Source of the DNA: Chloroflexota bacterium
GTDB lineage: Bacteria; Chloroflexota; Anaerolineae; Promineifilales; Promineifilaceae
Length of the DNA stretch: 36,879 bases
Reading direction: 5' to 3'
Assembly (NCBI GenBank): GCA_018004935.1
Contig: JAGNBF010000079.1
Location: 1 to 36,879, forward strand
Below the pieces are notes generated by a model that had not been told where the DNA came from, made no database searches, and saw nothing but the letters and a program-made list of their open reading frames with translations. This document shows, in pieces, positions 25,767 to 32,667 of this stretch. Made by a program: the position numbers and the translations under genes. The stretch's first letter is position 1. Every line of letters starts with the position of its first letter.

Positions 25767-26528
25767 TTGATCACACGAGAAGGTAGGTGGCAGTTGTCTG
25801 GTAGTGCGCCAGTATCTGCTTTTTCCCGACGACCCTTTTGGGGGCGATGGGTGCGCTCGGTTCTTGATTTTGTTTTGCCGCCTACCTGTATCGTTTGTAA
25901 ACGTCCGGGAGGCTTACTTTGTGCGGAGTGTACAACGACAGTGGCCTGGGTTTACGGGTCTATGTGCCATCGTTGCGGCCGCATAACGGAAACGCCTGTT
26001 TCTGCCTGTTGGTCTTGCCGCCAAAAGCCTCATGCCCTGAACCAGATACGTACGGCTGTCTGGTTTGAAGGGGCCGTGCCAGAATTGATCCACGCCTTAA
26101 AATACAACCAAAACTTTGCCCTGGCCTCTTTATTAGGCCAGTATATGGCTACAGCCTGGCCCGATTGGGATGAGCCAGTAGATGTTATCCTACCTGTTCC
26201 CTTGCACCCAGATCGAGAAAGGCAACGTGGGTTTAATCAGTCAGCATTGCTGGTAGAAGTATTGAGTGAATATCAGTCATGCCCTTGGGATGGTGCGGCC
26301 TTACGTCGTATCCGTTATACGCGGCCGCAGGTAGGTCTTACCGCTGGTCAACGGCATACTAATTTACGCGGAGCTTTTGTCGCTGATCCGGCTAAACTGG
26401 CTGGTCAGCATGTGTTGCTGGTAGATGATGTGTATACAACCGGTTCTACCTTGCGCGAAGTGGCTCAAGTTGCCCGGGAAGCCGGAGCGCGCCGGGTGTC
26501 TGGTTATTGTTTAGCGCGAGCAAAATAA
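25767..26528 (+). CDS. comF: ComF family phosphoribosyltransferase-like protein
   Basis: About 253 residues. An N-terminal zinc-binding region (CIVC, CAEC, then CHRC and CWSC; four CxxC pairs between about 38 and 83) is followed by a type I phosphoribosyltransferase fold with the PRPP-binding loop VLLVDDVYTTGSTL near the C-terminus. Homologues take part in DNA uptake in competent bacteria. Both candidate starts are TTG: 25767 as given, or 25794, which has the better AGGTGG upstream and is probably correct; no ATG fits. hpf follows 20 nt later, the same gene order as in Bacillus. Two GCGGCCGC sites (Gly-Arg and Arg-Pro readings). Confidence 0.88.
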   Translation: MITREGRWQLSGSAPVSAFSRRPFWGRWVRSVLDFVLPPTCIVCKRPGGLLCAECTTTVAWVYGSMCHRCGRITETPVSACWSCRQKPHALNQIRTAVWFEGAVPELIHALKYNQNFALASLLGQYMATAWPDWDEPVDVILPVPLHPDRERQRGFNQSALLVEVLSEYQSCPWDGAALRRIRYTRPQVGLTAGQRHTNLRGAFVADPAKLAGQHVLLVDDVYTTGSTLREVAQVAREAGARRVSGYCLARAK

Positions 26529-26548
26529 TGCAAGCATAGGAGGCAGAA

Positions 26549-27112
26549 ATGAATCTCACAGTCCACGCTCGTAACATGGAAATCACCCCACGCCTGCAAA
26601 ATTACGTGGAAAAGAAGACAGGGCGTCTGGATCGGTATATGCCTAACCTGGCTGAGGTACGGGTAGACCTCTCCGAACAAAAGGCACGGAATGCTGTCCA
26701 GCGTCAAGTGGCTCAAATCACTGTGCGGGACGACCGGGGCACTATTCTGCGGGCAGAAGAACAGAGCAATGATATGTTTGCCGCTGTGGATGCCGTAGTG
26801 GACAAACTCTACCGGCAAATTAATCGGTATCGAGGCAAGCGGCAACAGCGGTGGCGTCCGACCGGAGATGGGAATGAGGTGATGGGTGAGCCTCTGCCTA
26901 TCGAAGCAAGCGACGAAGAGTCGGAAGAACGGCGGATTGTCCGGCAAAAGGGATTTTCTTTGCGCCCTATGTTGCCCGATGAAGCGCTGGATCAGATGGA
27001 GCTATTAGGGCATGACTTCTTCGTGTTCTTTAACGCCGAGAATGAGTTAGTGAATGTCGTTTATCGGCGGAAGGATGGCGATTACGGATTGCTGATGCCT
27101 GATCTGGTTTAA
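26549..27112 (+). CDS. hpf: Ribosome hibernation promoting factor, long form
   Basis: A 187-residue protein that dimerises 70S ribosomes into inactive 100S particles in stationary phase. It has an N-terminal S30AE domain (1-100; LTVHARNMEITPRLQNYVEK) and the short C-terminal dimerisation domain (from about 128; IVRQKGFSLRPMLPDEALDQ, ending VVYRRKDGDYGLLMP), as in long-form HPF. AGGAGG lies six nt before the ATG. It is co-transcribed with comF and followed by a clear terminator. Confidence 0.95.
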   Translation: MNLTVHARNMEITPRLQNYVEKKTGRLDRYMPNLAEVRVDLSEQKARNAVQRQVAQITVRDDRGTILRAEEQSNDMFAAVDAVVDKLYRQINRYRGKRQQRWRPTGDGNEVMGEPLPIEASDEESEERRIVRQKGFSLRPMLPDEALDQMELLGHDFFVFFNAENELVNVVYRRKDGDYGLLMPDLV

Positions 27113-27135
27113 ATTGTTTGAGTGAGACAATGAAA

Positions 27136-27172
27136 ATAGGGCAATCGCCTCTGCGGTTGCCCTATTTTTTTT
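27136..27172 (+). terminator. Rho-independent terminator after hpf
   Basis: ATAGGGCAATCG pairs with CGGTTGCCCTAT (one mismatch) around CCTCTG, followed by a T8 run. Confidence 0.9.
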
Positions 27173-27205
27173 GCTACTATACGTACCACGGTCATAAAAT
27201 GACAT

Positions 27206-27370
27206 TGGGTGTGTTTCATTTCGGTTGAGAGAAAGAAAATAATTAATCGGTGAATTTGTGAATTGTTGAATGATTAACGAGAGGAGCGTCTACCGCTTTA
27301 TTAACAGTTCAACAATTCAACAGTTCAACAGTTCAACAATTAATTATTCAACTCATTTGAAACACACCCA
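27206..27370. mobile_element. 165-bp non-autonomous insertion with target duplication
   Basis: Perfect 13-bp terminal inverted repeats TGGGTGTGTTTCA (27206-27218) and TGAAACACACCCA (27358-27370), flanked by ATGACAT at 27199-27205 and 27371-27377. The surrounding sequence without the insertion is present at 14670-14709 on the other strand. The interior has no gene; it holds near-tandem copies of CAGTTCAACA (27304-27337) with an inverted counterpart near 27258-27276. Confidence 0.85.
27304..27350 (+). repeat. Short tandem repeat, 9-10 bp unit
   Basis: ACAGTTCAAC and ACAATTCAAC units occur four to five times in succession, with GTGAATTGTTGAATG upstream as a partial inverse. It is internal to the 165-bp insertion. 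Confidence 0.75.
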
Positions 27371-27394
27371 ATGACATTTTGTTGGCGGTAATAG

Positions 27395-27550
27395 ATTGGA
27401 TAGGCCCCGGCTGAAAACGCATCCTCCAGCGATCCCAGAGGGAAGGCGGAAACCCAACAGCGCGATTTGACGGGCGTCCGCCTGCCAAACTGCGCCAGAA
27501 ATAGTTCTCCGCCCCTGGGAGCGGGGTTAGGGGTGGCCTCGGATATGCAC
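27395..27550 (-). repeat. Variable-palindrome element, decayed stem
   Basis: GATCCCAGAGGGAAGGCGG, a damaged palindrome around 27460-27496 (GCGCGATTTGACGGGCG against CGCCTGCCAAACTGCGC, 13 of 17 paired), then CCGCCCCTGGGAGCGGGGTT and AGGGGTGGC. The only copy whose stem has drifted. A GTAGGG-family repeat follows at 27643-27699, and nothing else is recognisable before the next gene. Confidence 0.6.
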
Positions 27551-27761
27551 GGCTCGGCGATAAAGCGACACGACAATAGGGCGAGAAAACCGCAGATTGT
27601 GCCAGTTGCCAGTGCATAACGTTTAAGTAAAAGATTTTGGCGGTAGGGGCAACCCATGTGGTTGCCCTCTTCTGGGCAGGCACAAGGTCAGCCCCTATCC
27701 CCAATCATTATCTTGAGATCTATATAGCCTTTCGTACGGAAACTTTGTGAGGGGATAAGGC

Positions 27762-28841
27762 ATGATTACAGCTGTTGTTATGGTAGAAGCACAATTAAGT
27801 GATGGTATTGTGGGTTGGGTGCAGGGAGCCAGGCGTGCGGCCGCGGCTGACCTCATCGAACAATTAACGCTATTCCCAGAGTTAGAGCGTATTATTTTGG
27901 TTTCGCCAAAACCGCTAGACCTGGCAATAACCCACCTGCATCATTGGCCTAGTAAACCCGAGGGGGTGCATGTGGGTGAACAATTGGTTGCCATTGCCCG
28001 GCATTATCAGACCGAACGACTCCTTTATTTTGGGGGTGGGTCCGCCCCTTTGTTGGACGGGGAGCAATTGAATGAGGTCATTACTCGTTTGCAGGGGGCT
28101 GAACGGTTAGTGTTTACGAATAATCAGTTTGCCAGTGATTGGGCGGGAATAGTACCGGCAAGTCGCATTGGGGAATGGCTACCCCGCCTGGCCCGGGATA
28201 ATGGTTTGGGGTGGGTGTTAAGTCAGGAAGCCGGACTGCCCATCGAAACATTGCCCTTTGCGGCCGCAACCCGGCTGGATATTGATACACCAACGGATTT
28301 GCTTACCTTACGCCTGCATCCGGGCACGCGGCCGCGGTTACACCACTTTTTAGCTAACCTGCCCTTCACTACCGAACCCTTGAAGAAAGCCCTGGACATC
28401 CTGGCTACCCCGGCCAGCCGTGTTTTCATCAGTGGCCGTTTTGCCCCCGATGTCTGGCAACAACTCAACCGTAAAACCCGCGCCTGGCTCCGCGTCTTCT
28501 CCGAAGAGCGGGGTATGGTTTCCAGCGGTCGTCAGGGAGTGGGGCAAGTTCATTCTTTGTTAGGTGAATATATTCAAGTTGTGGGTTTGCCTCGGTTCTT
28601 CCAATTATTAGCGGAATGGGCTGATGTGGCGTTTATAGATACCCGTGTTTTACTAGCTCATCTGGGGCAATGGCCGGATGATGGAGAGCGTTTTGCCTCT
28701 GATGTGGGTCAGGTAGCCGATATTCGAGGGGACTGGTTGCGTGAGTTTACGCAATTGGCCCAAGAAGCTCCCATTCCGATTCTCCTGGGCGGGCATTCGT
28801 TGCTGGCCGGAGATATGCTGGCTTTGTGTGAATTACTCTAA
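27762..28841 (+). CDS. Uncharacterised protein with nucleotidyltransferase-like N-terminus
   Basis: A 359-residue protein that I cannot assign to a named family. The N-terminal ~195 residues have the alternating strand/helix pattern of a GT-A/nucleotidyltransferase fold: ITAVVMVEAQ, RIILVSPKPL, RLLYFGGGSAP at the usual metal-site position, then ATRLDIDTPTDLLTL, where DIDTPxDL is the terminal motif of CofC/MobA-like enzymes. The usual nucleotide-binding GxxxRxG loop near the start is absent. Residues about 196-359 form a second alpha/beta domain (SRVFISGRFAPDVWQQL, VAFIDTRVLLAHLG, PIPILLGGHSLLAGDM) of no known family. It stands alone and contains three GCGGCCGC sites. The ATG is preceded by GTGAGGGG eight or so nt upstream. 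Confidence 0.65.
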   Translation: MITAVVMVEAQLSDGIVGWVQGARRAAAADLIEQLTLFPELERIILVSPKPLDLAITHLHHWPSKPEGVHVGEQLVAIARHYQTERLLYFGGGSAPLLDGEQLNEVITRLQGAERLVFTNNQFASDWAGIVPASRIGEWLPRLARDNGLGWVLSQEAGLPIETLPFAAATRLDIDTPTDLLTLRLHPGTRPRLHHFLANLPFTTEPLKKALDILATPASRVFISGRFAPDVWQQLNRKTRAWLRVFSEERGMVSSGRQGVGQVHSLLGEYIQVVGLPRFFQLLAEWADVAFIDTRVLLAHLGQWPDDGERFASDVGQVADIRGDWLREFTQLAQEAPIPILLGGHSLLAGDMLALCELL

Positions 28842-29279
28842 CCAGGTACGGATCGCACTAAGGGCCTGTAAATGATTAAGTTCCGCCAAGACCTGACACG
28901 TTTCTGAAAACCTGTCAGGTCTAAACCGGGAAGTTATAGTTTTACGCACCCTAAGTGAGCATCTGAAAATAAGTTTGGTGGCACGGTCAGGAGACCGGCC
29001 ACAGCAAACTGGGAAGTTATTCTTAGACGGTTACTAAGGTTTCTCCCACCCCTAATCCTGCTCAGAGGGGGGAACTTCCTCATGTGCGGGGTTTCGACTG
29101 CATTGGGGCGCTCGAAAATCGGCACTCCTGGTATTTTCCCCTTCCCACCGGGAATCGTAGGGGGATGGGTTCATTCTGGTGTAGGCAATCGCTCTGCCCG
29201 ACAAAATAGAGAGATGACCATTCTGTTGGGGTGGGCTAAAATAGCCAACTACTTAACCTTTGAGGAAGGGAGTCTGTTT
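28842..29279. other. Non-coding region of stacked repeats
   Basis: From left: a hairpin AGACCTGACA../TGTCAGGTCT at 28887-28925; a GGTCAGGAGACC repeat at 28975-29038; a variable-palindrome frame at about 29040-29199, ending GGTTCATTCTGGTGTAGGCA. The last 80 nt hold the leader of the phosphatase gene. Confidence 0.6.
28975..29038 (+). repeat. GGTCAGGAGACC dispersed repeat, partial copy
   Basis: GTGGCACGGTCAGGAGACCG, GCCACAGCAAACT and AAGTTATTCTTAGACGGTTA. Closest to the copy at 5898-5954. Confidence 0.65.
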
Positions 29280-29759
29280 ATGCCGCACATTCTGATTGTC
29301 TGTACTGCCAATATTTGCCGTTCCCCTGTGGGCGAAGCTTTGTTGCAAGAAAAATTGCGTAGCAATGGTTATGAAGGATGGACGGTGGCTTCAGCCGGTA
29401 CGTGGGCGCAAGATGGTCGGCGGGCGGCCGAGTTTAGCCAATTACTGATGAGCGAGCGGGAGCTAGATATTTCTGGTCATCGTTCGCGCAATATTACGAC
29501 GGAAATATTAGCCGATGCAGACCTGGTGCTGTGCATGGAGTCTGGTCATGCTGAGGCGTTGCGGGCGGAATTTCCGGCGCAGGCATCCAAAATATATTTG
29601 TTGACGGAGATGCGCGGCCGCAAATACAGTATCAATGACCCCTATGGTGGCCCCCTGGAAACGTATCAACAAATGGTGCAAGAATTATCGGAAGTGATTG
29701 AGGCTGGGTTTCCCCGTATTGTGGAATTGGGGCAGAAGCCAACAAATCATAGGGCGTAA
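29280..29759 (+). CDS. Low-molecular-weight protein-tyrosine phosphatase
   Basis: A 159-residue cytoplasmic phosphatase. The catalytic P-loop CTANICRS (8-15) gives the CX5R(S/T) signature with nucleophile C8 and R14, at the expected N-terminal position; the general acid is D120 in NDPYGG. Bacterial members often dephosphorylate tyrosine kinases that regulate polysaccharide export, although arginine phosphatases share the fold. The frame opens at 29082 through a repeat; ATG 29280 has GGGAG seven nt upstream and starts at the family N-terminus. No kinase gene is adjacent. One GCGGCCGC site. Confidence 0.9.
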   Translation: MPHILIVCTANICRSPVGEALLQEKLRSNGYEGWTVASAGTWAQDGRRAAEFSQLLMSERELDISGHRSRNITTEILADADLVLCMESGHAEALRAEFPAQASKIYLLTEMRGRKYSINDPYGGPLETYQQMVQELSEVIEAGFPRIVELGQKPTNHRA

Positions 29760-29762
29760 AAC

Positions 29763-29848
29763 CGTAACGACTAAGCCGTTGCCTCTGTTTGTCGAAGGCA
29801 ATATAAGGCTTCGACAAGCTCATCTCCTCGAGAGCCTTAGTCGTTACG
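29763..29848. repeat. 86-bp inverted-repeat element between convergent genes
   Basis: Perfect 13-bp ends CGTAACGACTAAG (29763-29775) and CTTAGTCGTTACG (29836-29848), with GTCGAAGGC and GCTTCGACAAGCTC inside. It could serve as a bidirectional terminator between the phosphatase and HNH genes. A variant copy lies at about 30508-30596. Confidence 0.7.
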
Positions 29849-29869
29849 TAAAATCACAAATCTGTTTTG

Positions 29870-30391
29870 TTACCAGCCGTGGATAAAAGGTTCCCACTCG
29901 TGGTATTGCTCAGCCTGGCGACCAAAACGATATTCAGCGGAAGGGTTAGGTTCATAAGGCTGGCGTAAGAGGTGCATACCTGCCTGTTCCAATGTTTTGC
30001 CCCCTTTTTGGCGATTACAGGTGTGGCACGCGGCCGCGAGATTTTCCCAGGTGTGTTTTCCCCCCATATGTCGGGGTTGCACATGATCAATCGTCAGGTT
30101 GGTAGATTTCTTGCCGCAATATTGGCAGGTGAAATTATCCCGGCGCAGGATTTCTCGCTTGGAGAGGGCAAGGCGGGTTCGCGGCCGCTTCACCATATAA
30201 ATCAGGCGAATGACTGATGGGGCTTCAAACTCCTGCGTACTGGTGCGAATCACTCCCCGCCCATTCACGACCACTTCGGCCTTATGGGTCATAATGAGAG
30301 CAATGGCTCGCCGCATATTACAGGCGTGAAGCGGCTCGAAGTTAACGTTTAAGAGCAAGACCGGCTCGTTTAACATGTTAGAGGCCAGCAT
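29870..30391 (-). CDS. HNH endonuclease family protein
   Basis: About 173 residues. An N-terminal segment (PVLLLNVNFEPLHACNMRRA) typical of a widespread, mostly uncharacterised HNH group is followed by a zinc-ribbon HNH nuclease: CQYC, then IDHVQPRHMGGKHTWENLAA, then CHTCN with QKGG. The catalytic His lies in IDHV. A frame continues to 30430, but a promoter occupies 30402-30430, so translation starts at the ATG at 30391 or the one at 30376. Not obviously linked to a restriction system or mobile element here; it is unlike a group I intron homing enzyme. Two GCGGCCGC sites. Confidence 0.85.
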   Translation of the reverse strand: MLASNMLNEPVLLLNVNFEPLHACNMRRAIALIMTHKAEVVVNGRGVIRTSTQEFEAPSVIRLIYMVKRPRTRLALSKREILRRDNFTCQYCGKKSTNLTIDHVQPRHMGGKHTWENLAAACHTCNRQKGGKTLEQAGMHLLRQPYEPNPSAEYRFGRQAEQYHEWEPFIHGW

Positions 30392-30401
30392 ACCAGAAAA
30401 A

Positions 30402-30430
30402 AGTATAACAATGGTGCCTGACAGCGTCAA
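30402..30430 (-). promoter_or_regulatory. Sigma-70-type promoter of the HNH gene
   Basis: Minus strand TTGACG (30430-30425), 17-nt spacer, TATACT (30407-30402). The predicted start point is a few nt before the ATG at 30391, giving a very short or absent leader. Confidence 0.7.
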
Positions 30431-30507
30431 TGTAGGGCGATTGCCTACTCACCTGAATGAACCCATCTCCCTAACCCCAGCTATGGGCAAAATAGGTATG
30501 GTTAAAA

Positions 30508-30596
30508 GTCGGTAACTACTAAGGCTCTTGCGGGCTGAGCATGTCGAAACCTTGTGTTGCCTTCGACAAGCTTAGGCCATAGCTTAGTGGTTGCAA
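30508..30596. repeat. Diverged copy of the 86-bp inverted-repeat element
   Basis: GGTAACTACTAAGGCTC on the left and AGCTTAGTGGTTGC on the right are inverted with mismatches; the interior has CATGTCGAAACC and GCCTTCGACAAGCTTAGG. Confidence 0.5.
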
Positions 30597-30661
30597 AAGT
30601 AGGCGCAAGCCACAAACTTGATGTATCCCTCGGAAATGAATCTGCAAGTGAGGTAACGAGC

Positions 30662-31414
30662 ATGAAAGTGATAATCGCGGGCGAATCGCCTTTAGTGGAA
30701 GAAGCGGCTGAATTCTGTATTCAGGCGGGCCATGATACGACTATGTATCTGGTAGAAGACTTTCTCAGTGCCATACAAAGCGGGTTTGTTTTGGAAGGTA
30801 CAGATGTGGATGTGGTGATAGAGGTGCATAATGAATCGCCAGCGGCTAAGCAAGAGCTGTTATTAGCGCTGGGTCGGGTGATTTCGCCGAATACCCTGGT
30901 GCTGACATCGGCTTTGGCTACCAGTACTACCCAGGCGGCGGCCTGGATGGTGGCCCCGGAGCGGGTGGTTGGTTTTGGTGTTGTGCCGCCCCTAGCCGAT
31001 ACGGGTGTGATTGAGATCGCGGCCGCGCTCCAGACCGTCCCTGAAGCCTTGACCTGGGCCACCCATTTTTGGCAGGGATTGGGGTTTGAGGTGGTGCAGG
31101 TAGCTGATGCCCCCGGGTTAGTACGGATGCGCACCATTGCCTGCCTGGTCAATGAAGCCGCCAGTGCATTGATGGAAGGGGTTGCCACACCCGCCGCTAT
31201 TGATCAGGCCATGAAACTTGGCACTAATTACCCCCATGGCCCCCTCAGTTGGGGGGATCTCATCGGTTTAGATACAATTCTAGGCGTATTAACGGGTCTT
31301 TTTACCGAGTATGGCGAAGATCGTTACCGTCCCTGTCCCCTTCTGCGCCGGATGGTCGCCGCCGGACAACTGGGACAAAAAAGCGGCCGCGGTTTTTATA
31401 GCAACCACAATTGA
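30662..31414 (+). CDS. 3-hydroxyacyl-CoA dehydrogenase homologue, probably degenerate
   Basis: A 250-residue protein matching 3-hydroxybutyryl-CoA dehydrogenases over its whole length. The C-terminal domain is well kept (CLVNEAASALMEGVATPAAI, NYPHGPLSWGDLIGLD, GRGFY). The functional positions of the N-terminal half are not: the Rossmann loop GAGTMG is replaced by AGESPL, the HFFNP region reads GVVPP so the catalytic His is missing, and the VNR Asn is replaced by Met in GLVRMR. I infer that it cannot perform the normal NAD-dependent reaction; a binding or regulatory role is possible. The ATG at 30662 has AGGT eight or so nt upstream; the frame opens earlier through a repeat. Two GCGGCCGC sites. 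Confidence 0.8.
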   Translation: MKVIIAGESPLVEEAAEFCIQAGHDTTMYLVEDFLSAIQSGFVLEGTDVDVVIEVHNESPAAKQELLLALGRVISPNTLVLTSALATSTTQAAAWMVAPERVVGFGVVPPLADTGVIEIAAALQTVPEALTWATHFWQGLGFEVVQVADAPGLVRMRTIACLVNEAASALMEGVATPAAIDQAMKLGTNYPHGPLSWGDLIGLDTILGVLTGLFTEYGEDRYRPCPLLRRMVAAGQLGQKSGRGFYSNHN

Positions 31415-31438
31415 TCTCTTTTGTTTTATGTGTGTAAC

Positions 31439-31538
31439 GTATCTTCTCAATATTTCGGGCAAACGAGGCCTGAGCCTGTCGAAGGCCGTTGGTTTCGACA
31501 GGCTCAAGCAACTTCACCGCGCTTTATGGAGAAGATAC
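31439..31538. repeat. 101-bp MITE-like element, copy 4
   Basis: GTATCTTCTCAAT at 31439-31451 and ATGGAGAAGATAC at 31526-31538 (one mismatch in the right end). The interior is in the same orientation as copy 3. It lies between the dehydrogenase homologue and the zinc miniprotein. Confidence 0.8.
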
Positions 31539-31605
31539 TGTGTAATTTCAGCAAACAACCTACCAAAGACTTTCGTATTAACGTCCGAGCGTTCTCTCCC
31601 TAATT

Positions 31606-31842
31606 ATGGCATCCTGTTATCTGTGTGATGAAAATCCTCTGGACCGCCAACGTTACAGCGATCAAGCTGATATCACCCCCTGCCCCCTGTGTTATCGGCC
31701 GACATGCCGTTATCATCTTACCGTAGTACGCTGGAAATGGCGGGATAGCGGCCGCACTGATTCCGCACTCATCTGCAAAAATTGTCGCCGTACTTATACC
31801 CACCGGAACTGGGATACCTATCACCGTGACTGGATCACCTGA
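31606..31842 (+). CDS. Small zinc-binding protein with eight ligands
   Basis: A 78-residue protein with C4-x2-C7, C26-x2-C29, C34-x2-H37 and C57-x2-C60: eight potential ligands in four pairs. This spacing suits two zinc ions in a treble-clef or cross-brace arrangement, as in RING, ZZ or AN1-type domains, but I recognise no specific family. The C-terminus is rich in Arg, Trp and Tyr, which could contact nucleic acid. No Shine-Dalgarno sequence precedes the ATG. Support for its being real: the regular cysteine pattern, and a GCGGCCGC site (31748) of the kind confined to genes here. It may pair with a downstream target through its basic tail; function unknown. Confidence 0.65.
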   Translation: MASCYLCDENPLDRQRYSDQADITPCPLCYRPTCRYHLTVVRWKWRDSGRTDSALICKNCRRTYTHRNWDTYHRDWIT

Positions 31843-31899
31843 TGCCCTACCCATTAAGACACATTCGACCATAACGTTCGACGAATTATGGTGAACCCC

Positions 31900-32181
31900 T
31901 TATATTGAATCACGCGGATACCGTTCCACCCCTGGCTCAATAAACGCTTCAAATAATGCCAGAATTTCCCCTGGTTCTGCGTGTCGCCCCATTTCTTTCT
32001 TAGAATACAGCAGGGTATCATCCACTTTCACATCAAAGACGCCTTTACTCCCCATCACTAACTCAAAACGCGCAATAATGTGCTGATAATTTCTCAACAG
32101 GTCCTCCGTCACCCGGACGGCGCGTGCGCTGTAGTCTCAAGGCACACAATATTCAAGGGTAAGCGTATATTTTTTGTTCAT
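31900..32181 (-). CDS. SelW/SelT/SelH-like (Rdx family) selenoprotein with in-frame TGA
   Basis: A 93-residue thioredoxin-like redox protein, read from ATG 32181 through a TGA at 32139-32137 decoded as selenocysteine. The N-terminus MNKKYTLTLEYCVPU has the family CxxU redox motif (C12-U15) at the end of the first strand, and the remainder (ELVMGSKGVFDVKVDDTLLY, SKKEMGRHAEPGEILALF) is a full Rdx domain. Homologues without selenium carry Cys at this place. Frames match exactly across the TGA, and TAG lies three codons before the ATG, so no other start is possible. A GGAG lies 13 nt upstream. A SECIS-like hairpin lies at 32106-32120. Ordinary calling would report only 70 residues from the GTG at 32112. 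The genes selA, selB, selC and selD are not in the window. Confidence 0.88.
32106..32120 (-). promoter_or_regulatory. Bacterial SECIS-like hairpin in the selenoprotein gene
   Basis: On the mRNA CCGUC-CGGGU-GACGG forms a 5-bp stem with a 5-nt loop whose second base is G. The loop begins 21 nt after the UGA. These match the known bacterial pattern, a G in the first two loop positions and 16-37 nt spacing. Coding sequence and hairpin overlap, as usual in bacteria. Confidence 0.7.
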
Positions 32182-32194
32182 AAGTTTCTATTTA

Positions 32195-32315
32195 CTCCTG
32201 AGAAAATAGCCACGGATAGTGGAAACACGGATAGGAAGAAACACGGATAGGAATGAAAAATGGTGGCGTTATTTTCATTCCTCTTGGTGTGCCGTAGGCT
32301 CATGGGGAACTCCTA
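32195..32315 (+). repeat. 120-bp inverted repeat, left copy
   Basis: CTCCTGAGAAAATAGCCACG to CATGGGGAACTCC. Its inverse complement, about 90 percent identical by eye, is at 35881-36000. Together they bracket the metalloprotease gene. The left edge supplies the GGAG before the selenoprotein start. Confidence 0.8.
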
Positions 32316-32667
32316 CGAAAATGTAGGGCGATTTTACCAAATCGTCCTACAGGTTTTCATTCCTCCCTTCGGCAAGCTCAGGTCAGGCTTGGTAAGCGTT
32401 CCGTTCATGGGGAACCCCTTTGAAAACGGCTCCTGATATGAAGAAACGCGGATAAGGAATGAAAGCAACTGGCCTTATGGATGAAACTATTTCTTGGTTC
32501 GAGCCAGTAGATCCGATTACATCCATTCGGCCTAATCCCCATAAAAAAGTATAGCGAGATAAAGGTTTAGATTCAATATAGGTATAATTTATAGTTTGTG
32601 TCTAGATGTTCTACAAGGACACATAATATTTCTCCACCGATAGTGGGGCCAAAGCAAAGGAGCTAAA
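32316..32667. other. Leader region of the metalloprotease gene
   Basis: A hairpin TGTAGGGCGAT/ATCGTCCTACA (32322-32351), further fragments of the CATGGGGAAC repeat near 32403-32417, and TATAAT at 32583-32588 as a candidate -10 box without a good -35. No gene is seen. Confidence 0.5.

Noticed and set aside
27304-27350. Possible CRISPR array
   Set aside because: The units are 9-10 bp without spacers of regular length and sit inside a small inverted-repeat element.
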